From contig NZ_SPUI01000009.1 of assembly GCF_004522095.1 (NCBI RefSeq), positions 1 to 64,000 of the forward strand: a stretch of DNA of 64,000 nt, given 5' to 3'. Positions within the stretch are counted from its first letter, which is position 1. Each line of letters starts with the position of its first letter. This DNA is from Nocardioides sp. 503. GTDB lineage: Bacteria; Actinomycetota; Actinomycetes; Propionibacteriales; Nocardioidaceae. The position numbers were made by a program, and so were the translations under genes. Below the pieces are notes generated by a model, which worked only from the letters and a program-made list of their open reading frames with translations, ran no database searches and was not told the DNA's origin. Below, piece by piece: positions 25,593 to 34,311 of this stretch.

Positions 25593-25730
25593 ATGAGGAC
25601 GGCGAGCCCACCAGGACCGACCTGGCGGACGCTGACGGCGGCCCAGAAGCAGAGGCGGCTCCAGGCGCTGCGGCGGGCGCAGCGTCACCAGCTCGAGCTG
25701 GACGTGCGCATGCTGTCCGCCCTCCGGTGA
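25593..25730 (+). CDS. 45-residue basic peptide coupled to SARP regulator
   Basis: ATG 25593 has a GAGG ribosome site 7 bases upstream. The peptide is MRTASPPGPTWRTLTAAQKQ onward, a basic, mostly helical sequence ending VRMLSALR. Its TGA overlaps the GTG of the SARP gene (GTGA), so its translation probably feeds that of the regulator. It may be only a leader that sets regulator translation, or a small protein in its own right. No family is recognised. Confidence 0.5.
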   Translation: MRTASPPGPTWRTLTAAQKQRRLQALRRAQRHQLELDVRMLSALR

Positions 25731-28700
25731 CCGACCTGCGGATCGGGGTGCTCGGCCCGCTGCAGGTGACCCTCGACGGTCGGCTGGTGGAGGTGGGGCC
25801 CAAGCGGCACCGCGAGGTGCTGGTCAGCCTCGTCGTGGACGCCGGTCGCGCGGTGCCGGCGGACCTCGTCCTGCAGCGGGTCTGGGGCGAGCGTGGAGCC
25901 TCCCTGGCGAGCCTGCACGCGATCATCTCGCGGCTGCGTGCCCGTCTCGGCGCGGGGGCCATCGCGACGACGCCCACCGGCTACCGGCTCGACGTGCCCG
26001 TGGACGCCGTCGATGCCCCTCGCTTCGAGGCCGCCGTGGCCCAGGCGCGGTCGACCGCCGAGCCCTCGACGGCCCGGCGCTTGCTCGTCGACGCGTTGGC
26101 GAGCTGGCGCGGGCCGGCCTACGCCGACGTGCACCTGGAGGTCTCGGAGGCCGAGGCGCTGCGCCTGGACGACCTGCGCCTGGGAGCCCAGGAGCTGCTC
26201 GCGGAGCTGGACCTCGAGGTCGGTCGGCACGCGGACGTCGCGACCAGGCTCCCCACCCTCGTCGCGGAGCACCCGTTGCGCGAGTCCCTGCGCGCCTCGC
26301 TGATGCTCGCGCTCTACCGGTCCGGTCGGCAGACCGAGGCGCTGGCGTCGTACGACGACGCCCGTGAGCTGCTCGCGGAGGAGCTCGGGCTCGACCCGGG
26401 GCCCGCCCTGCAGCGGCTCCACCACCGCATCCTGAACCAGGACCCCGACCTCAGCGCTGTCGCCTCCGTCGCGCCGACGTCCCCGCCGGTCTCCTCCCTC
26501 GTGGGCCGCGGCTCGGAGCTGCAGAGGATCGCCGCCGCCGTCCGTTCCTCCACCGAGGGCGCGCCCCGGGTCTCGGTGGTCATCGGGGAGGCCGGCATCG
26601 GCAAGACCCGCCTCGTCGAGGAGGTCGTCCGGACGGCGGACGTCCCCGCTGTGTGGGGGCGGTGCTGGGAGCACCACGGCTCGCCCGCGCTGTGGCCCTG
26701 GGAGCAGGCCCTCTCGGCGCTGGCCGTCGAGGCCGGTCCGGAGGCCGTCCGGGGCGCCCTGACCGGCAGGGCCGAGGCGGCGGCCCTGCTCCTGACCGAC
26801 GTCCCGGGCCTCGACCTGGCGGCGACCGAGGTCCCGGCGGCCGCGCCGACGCGCCTGTACGACGCCGTCACGACGTTCCTCGAGGCGCTCACCGCCGACC
26901 ACCCGGCGGTCCTCGTCCTCGAGGACCTCCAGTGGGCCGACCGGGAGTCCATCGAGCTCGCCAGCTACGTGGCAGCGTCGCTGGGTGCGGCACGCCTCGC
27001 CCTGGTGCTCACGATCCGCGACCCCGCCGACGGGCCGGGCCGACCCGGCGCGGACCTCGTGGCCGACCTGACCCGGAGCCGGCGCCTGGAGCGCGTCGAC
27101 CTGCAGGGACTGACCGTCGAGGAGGTGCGGGCGCTCGCCGGGCAGTGGGTCGACGGACCGGTCGACCGGCGGGTGGCCGAGGCACTGCGCGACCGCACCG
27201 AGGGCAACCCCTTCTACGTCTCCGAGCTGGCCCGGCTCCTCACCGACGAGCGAGGGGTCTCCGGGCGCGCCGACGTCCCCGTTCCGGCCGGCGTGAGGGC
27301 CGTCATCGAGCGCCGGCTGCGGCACCTGCCCGAGCTCGACCGGGAGGTGCTGCGCACCGCGTCGGTGATCGGGCGCGAGTTCGAGCTCGGCGTGCTCGCC
27401 GAGGTGGTCGACCGGCCCCGTTTCGACGTCGTCGAGGTGCTCGACCACGCCATCCAGGCCGGCCTGCTCAGCGCGCCCTCCGGCCGGGAGCAGCGCTTCT
27501 CGCACGCCCTGGTGCGCGAGACCCTCGTCCTGGGTGTCGGCCCGCACCGGAAGGCCCACCTGCACGCGCGCGTCGCCCGTTCCCTGGAGTCCCGGCGCGG
27601 CGACGACGAGGTGCGGGCCGCTGCGATCGCCCACCACTACGCGTCCGCGGGGGAGGCCGGGTCCCCGGAGACCGGCATCCGGTGGGCGCTGCAGGCGGCG
27701 TCGTACGCCGAGCGCCGGGTCGCCCTGCACGAGGCGGAGCGCAGCATCCGCCAGGCGCTCGAGCTGGTGCCGCTCGTGCCCGCCGCCGCCGCGGGCCGGT
27801 GCGAGCTGGAAGTCCGCGTGCGCCTGGGCTCCCTGCTGACCCTGCGCCTGGGCTACAACGCGCCGGAGGTCGCCGAGCAACGGCGCCTCGCCCTCGACCT
27901 CGCCGAGCGGGTCGGCTCCGTCGACCACCTGCTGTCGGCGCTCTGGGGCACCTGGGGCAACGCGCTGGTGTCCGGAGACTTCGCAGCGGCCGACGCGACC
28001 TGCGAGCGGCTCGAGGCCGCCGTGGGACGGACCCAGGACCCCTTGCTGGGGCTCGCCCTGCACGCGGCCCGCGGGCAGACGCGATGGCACCAGGGCCGGC
28101 TCGCCGAGGCGCGCGACGACCTCGAGGCCGCCGTGGCCCTGGCCGACACCCTCGACGATCTCCCGGTCGACGTGTTCCTGCAGCACCCGGGCATCCAGGC
28201 CCGGCTGTGGCTGGCGGTCGTGCTCGCGCTCCAGGGCCTCGTCGACGAGTCGGACGCGCTGGCGGAGGACACCGCCGAGCAGGTCGCGGAGCTGAGACAC
28301 GACTACACCACGGCGTACGCCGGCATCGTCCTGGCGCTGCGGGACCTCTGGCTGCACCGCCCGGCGTCGGCCGAGCGCCACGCGCGTGGCGCGGCCGAGA
28401 CCGCGCGTCGCCACGGGTTCGAACAGCTGGAGGCCTTCGCGCTGATCCCGTCCGGAGGCGCGCACGCCCAGCTCGGTGACGTCGCGACCGCCGAGACCCA
28501 GCTGCGCGCCGCTCTGACGGCGTTCGGCGCTCTGCCCAGCGGGCACATGTTCGGTCACCTGATGCTGGGACTGCTCGCCGACACCCACCACCGGGCAGGG
28601 CGGGGGGAGGAGGCGCTGGCCGTCGTGGACCGGGCGCTCGAGGAGTCGGCGCTGCGGGGTGAGCGCTTCCACCTGGCCGAGCTCCTGCGGCTGAGGGCGA

Positions 28701-28792
28701 CCGTGCGGCAGGCCGTGGGCGAGGAGCCGGGCGAGGACCTCGCGTCGGCGCGCGCGGTCGCCGCCGCCCAGGGCCTCGTCCTGCGCGACTGA
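25727..28792 (+). CDS. SARP/BTAD transcriptional activator with AAA ATPase and TPR (AfsR-like)
   Basis: 1021 residues from GTG 25727. An OmpR-type winged helix occupies ~1-95 (RIGVLGPLQVTLDGRLVEVGPKRHREVL). A BTAD domain at ~96-240 follows, then LVGRGSELQRI and an ATPase with P-loop GEAGIGKT at 287-294 and Walker B VLVLEDLQWADRESIE. The C-terminal half carries TPR-like helical repeats without a LuxR helix-turn-helix. AfsR/SARP proteins activate transcription by binding direct repeats with 11-bp pitch at promoters, which matches the six CAAG-repeat elements around this gene, one of them (site F) its own. It converges on the secreted protein gene with a palindromic terminator between. Confidence 0.9.
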   Translation: MTDLRIGVLGPLQVTLDGRLVEVGPKRHREVLVSLVVDAGRAVPADLVLQRVWGERGASLASLHAIISRLRARLGAGAIATTPTGYRLDVPVDAVDAPRFEAAVAQARSTAEPSTARRLLVDALASWRGPAYADVHLEVSEAEALRLDDLRLGAQELLAELDLEVGRHADVATRLPTLVAEHPLRESLRASLMLALYRSGRQTEALASYDDARELLAEELGLDPGPALQRLHHRILNQDPDLSAVASVAPTSPPVSSLVGRGSELQRIAAAVRSSTEGAPRVSVVIGEAGIGKTRLVEEVVRTADVPAVWGRCWEHHGSPALWPWEQALSALAVEAGPEAVRGALTGRAEAAALLLTDVPGLDLAATEVPAAAPTRLYDAVTTFLEALTADHPAVLVLEDLQWADRESIELASYVAASLGAARLALVLTIRDPADGPGRPGADLVADLTRSRRLERVDLQGLTVEEVRALAGQWVDGPVDRRVAEALRDRTEGNPFYVSELARLLTDERGVSGRADVPVPAGVRAVIERRLRHLPELDREVLRTASVIGREFELGVLAEVVDRPRFDVVEVLDHAIQAGLLSAPSGREQRFSHALVRETLVLGVGPHRKAHLHARVARSLESRRGDDEVRAAAIAHHYASAGEAGSPETGIRWALQAASYAERRVALHEAERSIRQALELVPLVPAAAAGRCELEVRVRLGSLLTLRLGYNAPEVAEQRRLALDLAERVGSVDHLLSALWGTWGNALVSGDFAAADATCERLEAAVGRTQDPLLGLALHAARGQTRWHQGRLAEARDDLEAAVALADTLDDLPVDVFLQHPGIQARLWLAVVLALQGLVDESDALAEDTAEQVAELRHDYTTAYAGIVLALRDLWLHRPASAERHARGAAETARRHGFEQLEAFALIPSGGAHAQLGDVATAETQLRAALTAFGALPSGHMFGHLMLGLLADTHHRAGRGEEALAVVDRALEESALRGERFHLAELLRLRATVRQAVGEEPGEDLASARAVAAAQGLVLRD

Positions 28793-28829
28793 GGTCGCGC
28801 GCCGGACCACCGCGAGCAGCCCACTACGA

Positions 28830-28861
28830 AGCGGCCCCTCCCCGATCGGGGAGGGGCCGCT
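28830..28861. terminator. 32-bp perfect palindromic bidirectional terminator
   Basis: AGCGGCCCCTCCCC and its exact complement surround GATC between the converging ends of the SARP gene (28792) and the secreted SNase-like gene (28877). The 14-bp GC stem with a 4-base loop works on both strands; short T-rich runs follow on the plus strand (TCCTTCT). Confidence 0.85.
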
Positions 28862-28876
28862 CCTTCTGGTGGTGGC

Positions 28877-30526
28877 TCAGCAGCCCCAGAGCCCGCGCTC
28901 GTGGCGCCTGGCGTCACGCTGTGCCCTCGCGTACGCCGTGCGCCGCGCCGGCGGCGCCTCGGCTCGCTGGAGGCGGGCCCGTCCGGCCCTCAGCTGTGCC
29001 AGCGCCGGGTCCTTGCGACCGACGCGCACGTGCCAGGGGCTGGCGCCGGTGAGGCGCGACCGGCTCGTCGGGACCAGCGTCAGCGACGCTCCCGGTCGCA
29101 GGAGACGGGCCAGGGCGCGGCGTGCGGCTCGCCCCGTGCAGGTCCTGCGGGGGTCGGCGAGGCCGGCGAGGTCGACCTTCATCGGCCGCCGCACGCCGGT
29201 GGTCCGGACGGTGACGGTGTCGCCGTCGAGCACCCGCACCAGCCGAGCCGGTCGCGTGGCACCCGGTGCGGGAGTGCCCGGGCCGTGGGGATCGACGGGG
29301 TCCACCGGGTCCACGGGGTCGGTGGGGTCGCCGGGACCCGCCACTGTCCAGGAGTGGCGCGCCGGGCTCTCGTCGGCGTTGCCGACGGCGTCCAGCGCAC
29401 GGACCTCGAAGCGGTGCTCGCCCGGCACGAGGCCGGACAGCCGGGTGCCCTCCGGTGCGCAGGTCCCCCACTCAGCGGCGCCGGACCCCACGGTGTGCCG
29501 GCACTCGAAGGTGCCGGTCTCGGTGCCGGTGTAGGCGAACTCCGCCTCGCCGCCCTCCAGCCGTCGCACCTGGAGCCGGGTGTCGGGAGCCGTGGCGTCG
29601 ACCGTCCAGTCCCGGCGGGCCGGGATGAGGTCGAGGTCGTCGCCGATCCTGGCGTAGACGGCGACGGAGTGGGGTCCGTCCGTGAGGTCGTCGAGGGTGA
29701 GCGTCCCTCGGTCGCCGGTGCCGCACGCGTTCCACGGGCCGCGATCGAGGGCGCACCAGAACTCGTTGCCCTGGACGGTGCTGTACGAGAGCTCCGCCCG
29801 ACGCGACGACACCGTGGCGGAAGGCCCGCCGGTGATCGCCGTGTCCACCACCGTGGTGGAGGTGCCGGTCGCGCCGACCTGCCCGGCGCTGTCGGTCGCC
29901 TGGACGTCGACCATGTGCCGGCCCTCGGCCGGCCACGTGTGCTGCACGCCGGACGCGCAGTCGACGTACTGGGCCCTCTGCCCGAAACGGCACTGGGTCG
30001 ACCCCTCGCTGGTCGAGAAGAAGTAGGTGCTGGTGCGCTCCTGCGTGGTCGAACGGCTCTGGGTGATGGGGGAGACCACCGGCCGGGCATAGTCGCGGAA
30101 GCGGACGGTCACGACCTTCTCGTCGCTGGTGAAGGCCCCGGACCCGATGCCGCACTCCACGATCAGGGTCCCGGGTGCGTAGCGAGTCTTGTCGCAGCCG
30201 GACCAGTTCCCCTGAGCCCAGTTGTCGGCGGGGAAGTCGGCGGGGTCGGCGCGCAGCCACAGCCAGGCCTCGAAGACCTCGCTGTTGCGCCAACGGGGGC
30301 AGGCCTGGACCGCGTTGGCGTCCTGGTTGTCGGTCTGGTCGCAGGTCGTCGGAGCGCCGTCCTCGACGGAGCCCTCGACGATCCGGACGCTGCCGGCGCC
30401 CTGCACCTGGACGACGAGGCCGAGCTGGCCGGCGTGCGCGGGGGGCGTCAGCACGACCTGGGCCGAGGCCAGGAGGACGCCGCAGAGCAGCACCAGGAGT
30501 GCGGGCCTGAGTCGTTGGTTGAACAT
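28877..30526 (-). CDS. Secreted multidomain protein with degenerate SNase-like C-terminus
   Basis: 549 residues from ATG 30526. Signal peptide (LLVLLCGVLLASAQ...AHA, ~1-32), then a cysteine-containing region and two or three Ig-like/Big beta domains (VDVQATDSAGQVGATG; FEVRALDAVGNADESPARHSW). A repetitive Asp-Pro-Val linker follows at ~396-412, and from ~420 a staphylococcal-nuclease-like domain begins RLVRVLDGDTVTV. The Ca ligand Asp in DGDT remains. The stretch that should hold the catalytic Arg, Asp, Thr and Glu of nuclease (RLLLVDTPE) reads VDLAGLADPR, so activity looks lost. It is probably a surface or exoprotein. CAAG-repeat site C lies upstream. Confidence 0.7.
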   Translation of the reverse strand: MFNQRLRPALLVLLCGVLLASAQVVLTPPAHAGQLGLVVQVQGAGSVRIVEGSVEDGAPTTCDQTDNQDANAVQACPRWRNSEVFEAWLWLRADPADFPADNWAQGNWSGCDKTRYAPGTLIVECGIGSGAFTSDEKVVTVRFRDYARPVVSPITQSRSTTQERTSTYFFSTSEGSTQCRFGQRAQYVDCASGVQHTWPAEGRHMVDVQATDSAGQVGATGTSTTVVDTAITGGPSATVSSRRAELSYSTVQGNEFWCALDRGPWNACGTGDRGTLTLDDLTDGPHSVAVYARIGDDLDLIPARRDWTVDATAPDTRLQVRRLEGGEAEFAYTGTETGTFECRHTVGSGAAEWGTCAPEGTRLSGLVPGEHRFEVRALDAVGNADESPARHSWTVAGPGDPTDPVDPVDPVDPHGPGTPAPGATRPARLVRVLDGDTVTVRTTGVRRPMKVDLAGLADPRRTCTGRAARRALARLLRPGASLTLVPTSRSRLTGASPWHVRVGRKDPALAQLRAGRARLQRAEAPPARRTAYARAQRDARRHERGLWGC

Positions 30527-30603
30527 GATGGTCCTTTCGGCGTCGGAGGACGCCCTTGCGTGGTCGGGCCTCGTGGGCCGAGCCGGGGCGAGTCGCCCTG
30601 GCT

Positions 30604-30639
30604 CGGCCAGCATCGCCAGGACCTCTTGCGACTGGCTTG
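30604..30639 (-). promoter_or_regulatory. CAAG-repeat element, site C (for 30526 gene)
   Basis: On the minus strand: CAAGC (complement of 30635-30639), CAAGA (30624-30628) 11 bp on, 12 bases, then GCTGGCCG (30604-30611). The start codon is 77 bases further, the longest leader of the six sites. Confidence 0.6.
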
Positions 30640-30656
30640 CGCCGCAGAGATGCGAA

Positions 30657-30687
30657 GACCCCCGACCAGGGGGGATGGTCGGGGGTC
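30657..30687 (-). terminator. Terminator hairpin of the GNAT gene
   Basis: GACCCCCGACCA (30657-30668) and its exact complement (30676-30687) enclose a 7-base loop, 15 bases past the stop of the minus-strand acetyltransferase gene. It isolates that gene from the site C promoter just downstream. Confidence 0.8.
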
Positions 30688-30701
30688 CTCGGTCCGGGGG
30701 G

Positions 30702-31226
30702 TCAGGAGCGCTCGGGCAGGGCCATCCACTCGGCCCAGGTGAGGTCGCGCCCGACGTAGCGAGGTCGCTCCAGCGGCCACTCGTCGGCGATCCAGCGGGG
30801 CACGAGCTCGTCGAGGGCGCGCTCGACGGCGGTGCCGACCGCGTCGTCCACGACCCACCACGAGATCTCGGCGTCGGCACCCTCCTTCTCCGGCGGGTCG
30901 ACGTAGACGCAGCCGAGCAGGACGCTCTCGTCGGCGTCGAAGAGGGCGTAGTTGAAGGACTCGTGCGCCTCCGTCTCCGCCGCGTGGCGGGCCAGGTCGT
31001 CGCGGTCCTGCTCGTGGGTCATGAGCGCCGGGGGCCAGCCCCACGCGGCGCCGTAGATCGTCCACAGCCGCTCACGCGAGCCCATGACGGCGACCATGTC
31101 GAGGTCGACGTCGGTGGGCTGGATCGGGCGCAGGTGGTGGCCGGTCCCCAGCTCGACGCGCCGCGGGTGCTGCCACTCGGCGGGCAGCCAGGTCGCGGTC
31201 GGGCGTCCGCTCGTGCTCTCGGTCAT
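30702..31226 (-). CDS. GNAT-like N-acetyltransferase
   Basis: 174 residues from ATG 31226 with a GGCGAG ribosome site. It matches the GNAT subgroup common in Actinobacteria with RELGTGHHLRPIQPTDVDLDM-like start (here VELGTGHHLRPIQPTDVDLDMVAVMGSRERLW). ESFNYALFDADESVLLGCVYVDPP and EISWWVVDDAVGTAVERALDEL follow. The usual acetyl-CoA loop (Q/RxxGxG/A) is weak: the segment reads DDAVGTAVERAL, so cofactor binding should be checked. The substrate is unknown. It is preceded by CAAG-repeat site E, which has three phased boxes, and followed by a hairpin terminator. Confidence 0.7.
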   Translation of the reverse strand: MTESTSGRPTATWLPAEWQHPRRVELGTGHHLRPIQPTDVDLDMVAVMGSRERLWTIYGAAWGWPPALMTHEQDRDDLARHAAETEAHESFNYALFDADESVLLGCVYVDPPEKEGADAEISWWVVDDAVGTAVERALDELVPRWIADEWPLERPRYVGRDLTWAEWMALPERS

Positions 31227-31252
31227 CGCTCTCGCCTCCTCGGGGTCGTGGT

Positions 31253-31299
31253 GGTCCACCGTGCACGGCGGCGCTTGCCGTTCGCCTGCGGCTCTCTTG
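31253..31299 (-). promoter_or_regulatory. CAAG-repeat element, site E with three phased boxes
   Basis: On the minus strand: CAAGA (complement of 31295-31299), CAGGC (31284-31288) and CAAGC (31273-31277), each 11 bp apart. After 12 bases comes GGTGGACC (31253-31260). The start of the GNAT gene is 26 bases on. This is the only site with a third, slightly degenerate, unit. Confidence 0.65.
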
Positions 31300-31307
31300 T
31301 GCCCGGC

Positions 31308-34151
31308 CTACGAGGAGCCCGCGTACGCGACGACCTCGTCCACAGACATGCGGCGGCCCGTGCCGACGGCCTCGTCGAAGGCCCGGTCGCCGAGGACCTC
31401 CCGCGACCCCGTCAACGCCTGGGCCAGGAGCACCTCGTCGGGCTGGTAGTAGCCGTAGACGTCGGCGCCGACGACCTCCCGCACGTGCTGCGCGCTGCCG
31501 TGGAGGACGGGCACCCGGGTGAGCCGGCCGTCCAGCGACTCGACGACGGCCAGCATGTCCAGGAAGTAGGCGAGGTTCGCCAGGTCGCCGGTGTCCTGGC
31601 TGAGCGCGATGCCCTCGGCGAGCTGGGCACGCGCCGCGACCCGGTCGTCGAGCTCGAGGGACACCTGAGCGGACGTGAAGAGGGCGACGTAGATCGCGAG
31701 CCGGTCCTCGCGCTCGCGTGCGGCGGCCAGCGCCACCGCGAGCAGCGACCCGGCCTCACCGGGGCGTCCCTGCAGCAACCGGACGGTGCCGCGCCACACG
31801 TGGGTGAGGGTCCAGAGCCACCCGCGCTCCTCGCACAGGAAGGTCGCCTGCTCGAAGCGCCGGTCCGCCGTCGCCAGGTCCCCCTCGGCGAGGGCGAGGA
31901 GCCCGGTGCCTGCGACGCAGTGACCCTGGCCCTCGGTGTCGCCGACGGCCGCTCCGAGCTCCGCACCCGCCGCCCAGACACGAGCGGCGAGGAGGTCGCC
32001 CTGGGCGAAGGTCATGGCGCCCAGGGCCGCCATCGCGCGCAACCGTGCCGCGTCCTCGACGCGCGTCGACAGGACGGCCTCGAGGAGCCGCCGACCCTCC
32101 GCGAGGTCCCCTCGCAGCCACCAGAACAGCCAGAGCGCCCAGCAGAGCCACGCGGCTCGGTCACTGCGACCGGCCGCGACGGCCCGCTCGACCGCGGCCA
32201 CGAAGTTGGCGTGCTCACGCTCGACGAGGGCCAGCCCCTCGACCGTCCCGGGCCCGCGGAACGACGGCTCGGTGTCCGTCGCGAGCCTCAGGAAGTACGT
32301 CAGGTGGGCGGCGTCCACGGCGGCCGCCTCCGTCGGGTCGAGCAGACTGTGAGCGTGCTGACGCACGGGCTCGAGCAGCCGGAAGCGGGGGAGCGGGCCC
32401 GGGTCGAGGTCGGGCACGACGAGGGACTGCTCGACGAGCGACTCCAGCACCGTCAGGACCGGCGCGGAGGACGAGACCACCTCGCGGGCGGCGTCGAGGG
32501 TGAAGCCGTCGACGAACACCGAGAGCTGACGGAACACCCGTTGCTCCTCGGGCTCGAGCAGTCGGTAGCTCCAGTCGATGGTGGCGTGCATGGTCCGCTG
32601 GCGAGCCGGAAGGTCGCGGGCGCCGGCGCCGGCCATGACCTCGTCGAGCCGCTCGAGGATCGCTGCGGGCGACAGCAGCCGCGTGCGCGCCGCGGCCAGC
32701 TCGATCGCCAGCGGGATCCCTGCCAGCCGCCGGCAGATGGCACCGACCTCGATCGCGTTGCCCGCGGTCAGGGTGAAGCGCGTGGACACGCTCGTGGCGC
32801 GCTCGACGAAGAGGGAGACCGCGGGGGAGGACGCCGTCAGGTCTGCGTGCCCGGCCTCGGGCAGTGGCAAGGGCGAGACCTGGAACTCCGACTCGCCCGT
32901 GATGCGCAGGCTCGTGCGGCTGGTCACCAGCACGGTCAGGTGCGGGCACGACGCCACGAGCTGACCGATCCGGGGGCCGGCCTCGAGCAGGTGCTCGGCG
33001 TTGTCGAGCACCACGAGTGCCCGCCGCGGACGCAGGTGCTGCACCACGGCCGCGAAGGCGTCGAGACCCTCCACGGCAGGCAGCCCCGTGGCGCGGCCGA
33101 TCGCGGGTAGGACGGCGGCGGGATCGGTGAGCCCCGCCAGATGGACGACTGCGACGCTGTCGGGGAACGACGGGCGCGCCGCGGTCGCGACGGCGAGGGC
33201 GAGCCGCGTCTTCCCGACGCCGCCGACGCCCGTGAGCGTCACCAGTCGTGGTGCGGACTCCTCGACGAGCGCGGTGACGTACTCGACCTCGCGCTCGCGC
33301 CCGAGCAGCGCGGTGAGCGGCGGGGCGGGGCCCGGGTCGACAGGCTCCGGCGGATGAGGTGTCGACGGACGGGTGGTGCGAGCGGCCGCCGGCTCCGACC
33401 GCTCGGGCCCGAGCAGCGCCGGATCCTGCTCCAGGATCCGCTGGTGCAGCTCCTGGAGCCCCGGGCCGGGGTCGAGGCCGAGCTCCTCGGCCAGCGCCTC
33501 GCGCCCGGCGGCGTACGTCGCCAGCGCGTCCGCCTGCCGCCCCGCGCGGTAGAGCGCGGTCATGAGCCGCGCCCGGAACGCCTCGCGCAGCGGCTGCTCG
33601 AGGACGAGACGAGACAGGGTCTCGACGGCGGCGTCGTGGTCCCCGAGGGCCAGGTCGAGCTCTGCGGCGAGCTCGTGCGCCGCCAACCGCTGACCGTCCA
33701 GGCGGGCCGCCTCGGCCAGCGCGAACGGACGGTGGATGTCGGCGTAGGCAGGGCCGTGCCACAGGTCGAGGGCGTCCCGGACCAGCACCCGGGCGCCGCG
33801 GCGGTCGCCGGTGGCCGCGGCCTGGCGGGCGGCGGCCAGCCGCTCCTCGAAGGTGACCGCGTCCACCGCGCCGGGGGCCTCGAGGCGGTAGCCGGGCGGA
33901 GCCGTCACGACCTCGACCCCGGGGGAGTCGGCCAACCGTCCGCGCAGCCGACTGATGACGGCGTGCAGGTTGGCCGTGGTGGCACCGCGCGTCCCGTCCC
34001 CCCACACGCGCTCCAGCAGGGCGTCGGTCGACACCACCCGCCCGGCGTCGACCAAGAGCGCGGCCAGCACCTCGCGGTGGCGGGGCGAGCCGATGTCGAG
34101 ACGGGCTCCGGTCGAGTCCGTGACCGCCAACGGCCCGAGCACACGGATCAC
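31308..34151 (-). CDS. SARP/BTAD transcriptional regulator with NB-ARC-like ATPase
   Basis: 947 residues from GTG 34151 (the preceding codon is also GTG). The winged helix begins IRVLGPLAVTDSTGARLDIGSPRHREVLAALLVDAG. The BTAD domain runs to about 245, ending LGLDPGPGLQELHQRIL. After a Pro-rich linker comes an STAND ATPase with GVGGVGKTRLALAVA near 300-315, RALVVLDNAEHLL as Walker B and TVLVTSRTSLRI as sensor. The C-terminal ~350 residues are TPR-like helices. It is distinct from the other SARP protein in the window (P-loop GEAGIGKT there) but has the same N-terminal plan. It is divergent from the epimerase gene and shares the region of CAAG-repeat site D. Confidence 0.9.
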   Translation of the reverse strand: MIRVLGPLAVTDSTGARLDIGSPRHREVLAALLVDAGRVVSTDALLERVWGDGTRGATTANLHAVISRLRGRLADSPGVEVVTAPPGYRLEAPGAVDAVTFEERLAAARQAAATGDRRGARVLVRDALDLWHGPAYADIHRPFALAEAARLDGQRLAAHELAAELDLALGDHDAAVETLSRLVLEQPLREAFRARLMTALYRAGRQADALATYAAGREALAEELGLDPGPGLQELHQRILEQDPALLGPERSEPAAARTTRPSTPHPPEPVDPGPAPPLTALLGREREVEYVTALVEESAPRLVTLTGVGGVGKTRLALAVATAARPSFPDSVAVVHLAGLTDPAAVLPAIGRATGLPAVEGLDAFAAVVQHLRPRRALVVLDNAEHLLEAGPRIGQLVASCPHLTVLVTSRTSLRITGESEFQVSPLPLPEAGHADLTASSPAVSLFVERATSVSTRFTLTAGNAIEVGAICRRLAGIPLAIELAAARTRLLSPAAILERLDEVMAGAGARDLPARQRTMHATIDWSYRLLEPEEQRVFRQLSVFVDGFTLDAAREVVSSSAPVLTVLESLVEQSLVVPDLDPGPLPRFRLLEPVRQHAHSLLDPTEAAAVDAAHLTYFLRLATDTEPSFRGPGTVEGLALVEREHANFVAAVERAVAAGRSDRAAWLCWALWLFWWLRGDLAEGRRLLEAVLSTRVEDAARLRAMAALGAMTFAQGDLLAARVWAAGAELGAAVGDTEGQGHCVAGTGLLALAEGDLATADRRFEQATFLCEERGWLWTLTHVWRGTVRLLQGRPGEAGSLLAVALAAAREREDRLAIYVALFTSAQVSLELDDRVAARAQLAEGIALSQDTGDLANLAYFLDMLAVVESLDGRLTRVPVLHGSAQHVREVVGADVYGYYQPDEVLLAQALTGSREVLGDRAFDEAVGTGRRMSVDEVVAYAGSS

Positions 34152-34241
34152 CACAGCACGCCGGTGCACGGGGTGGTCGAGAGCACCCTCGGATGCTAGA
34201 GGAACGGGCCGCTCGCCAGCCGCCTCGTTCCGACCACGGGA

Positions 34242-34277
34242 CAAGGGAACGACAAGCGCCCGAGGGCACGCTGGCAG
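34242..34277 (+). promoter_or_regulatory. CAAG-repeat element, site D (for 34312 gene)
   Basis: CAAGG at 34242-34246 and CAAGC at 34253-34257 are 11 bp apart, then 12 bases, then GCTGGCAG at 34270-34277, followed by TGTATC. The ATG of the epimerase gene is 34 bases on. It lies in the divergent region shared with the second SARP gene. Confidence 0.65.
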
Positions 34278-34311
34278 CTGTATCGCACTGAGCTCGAGGA
34301 GAGGACCAGCC

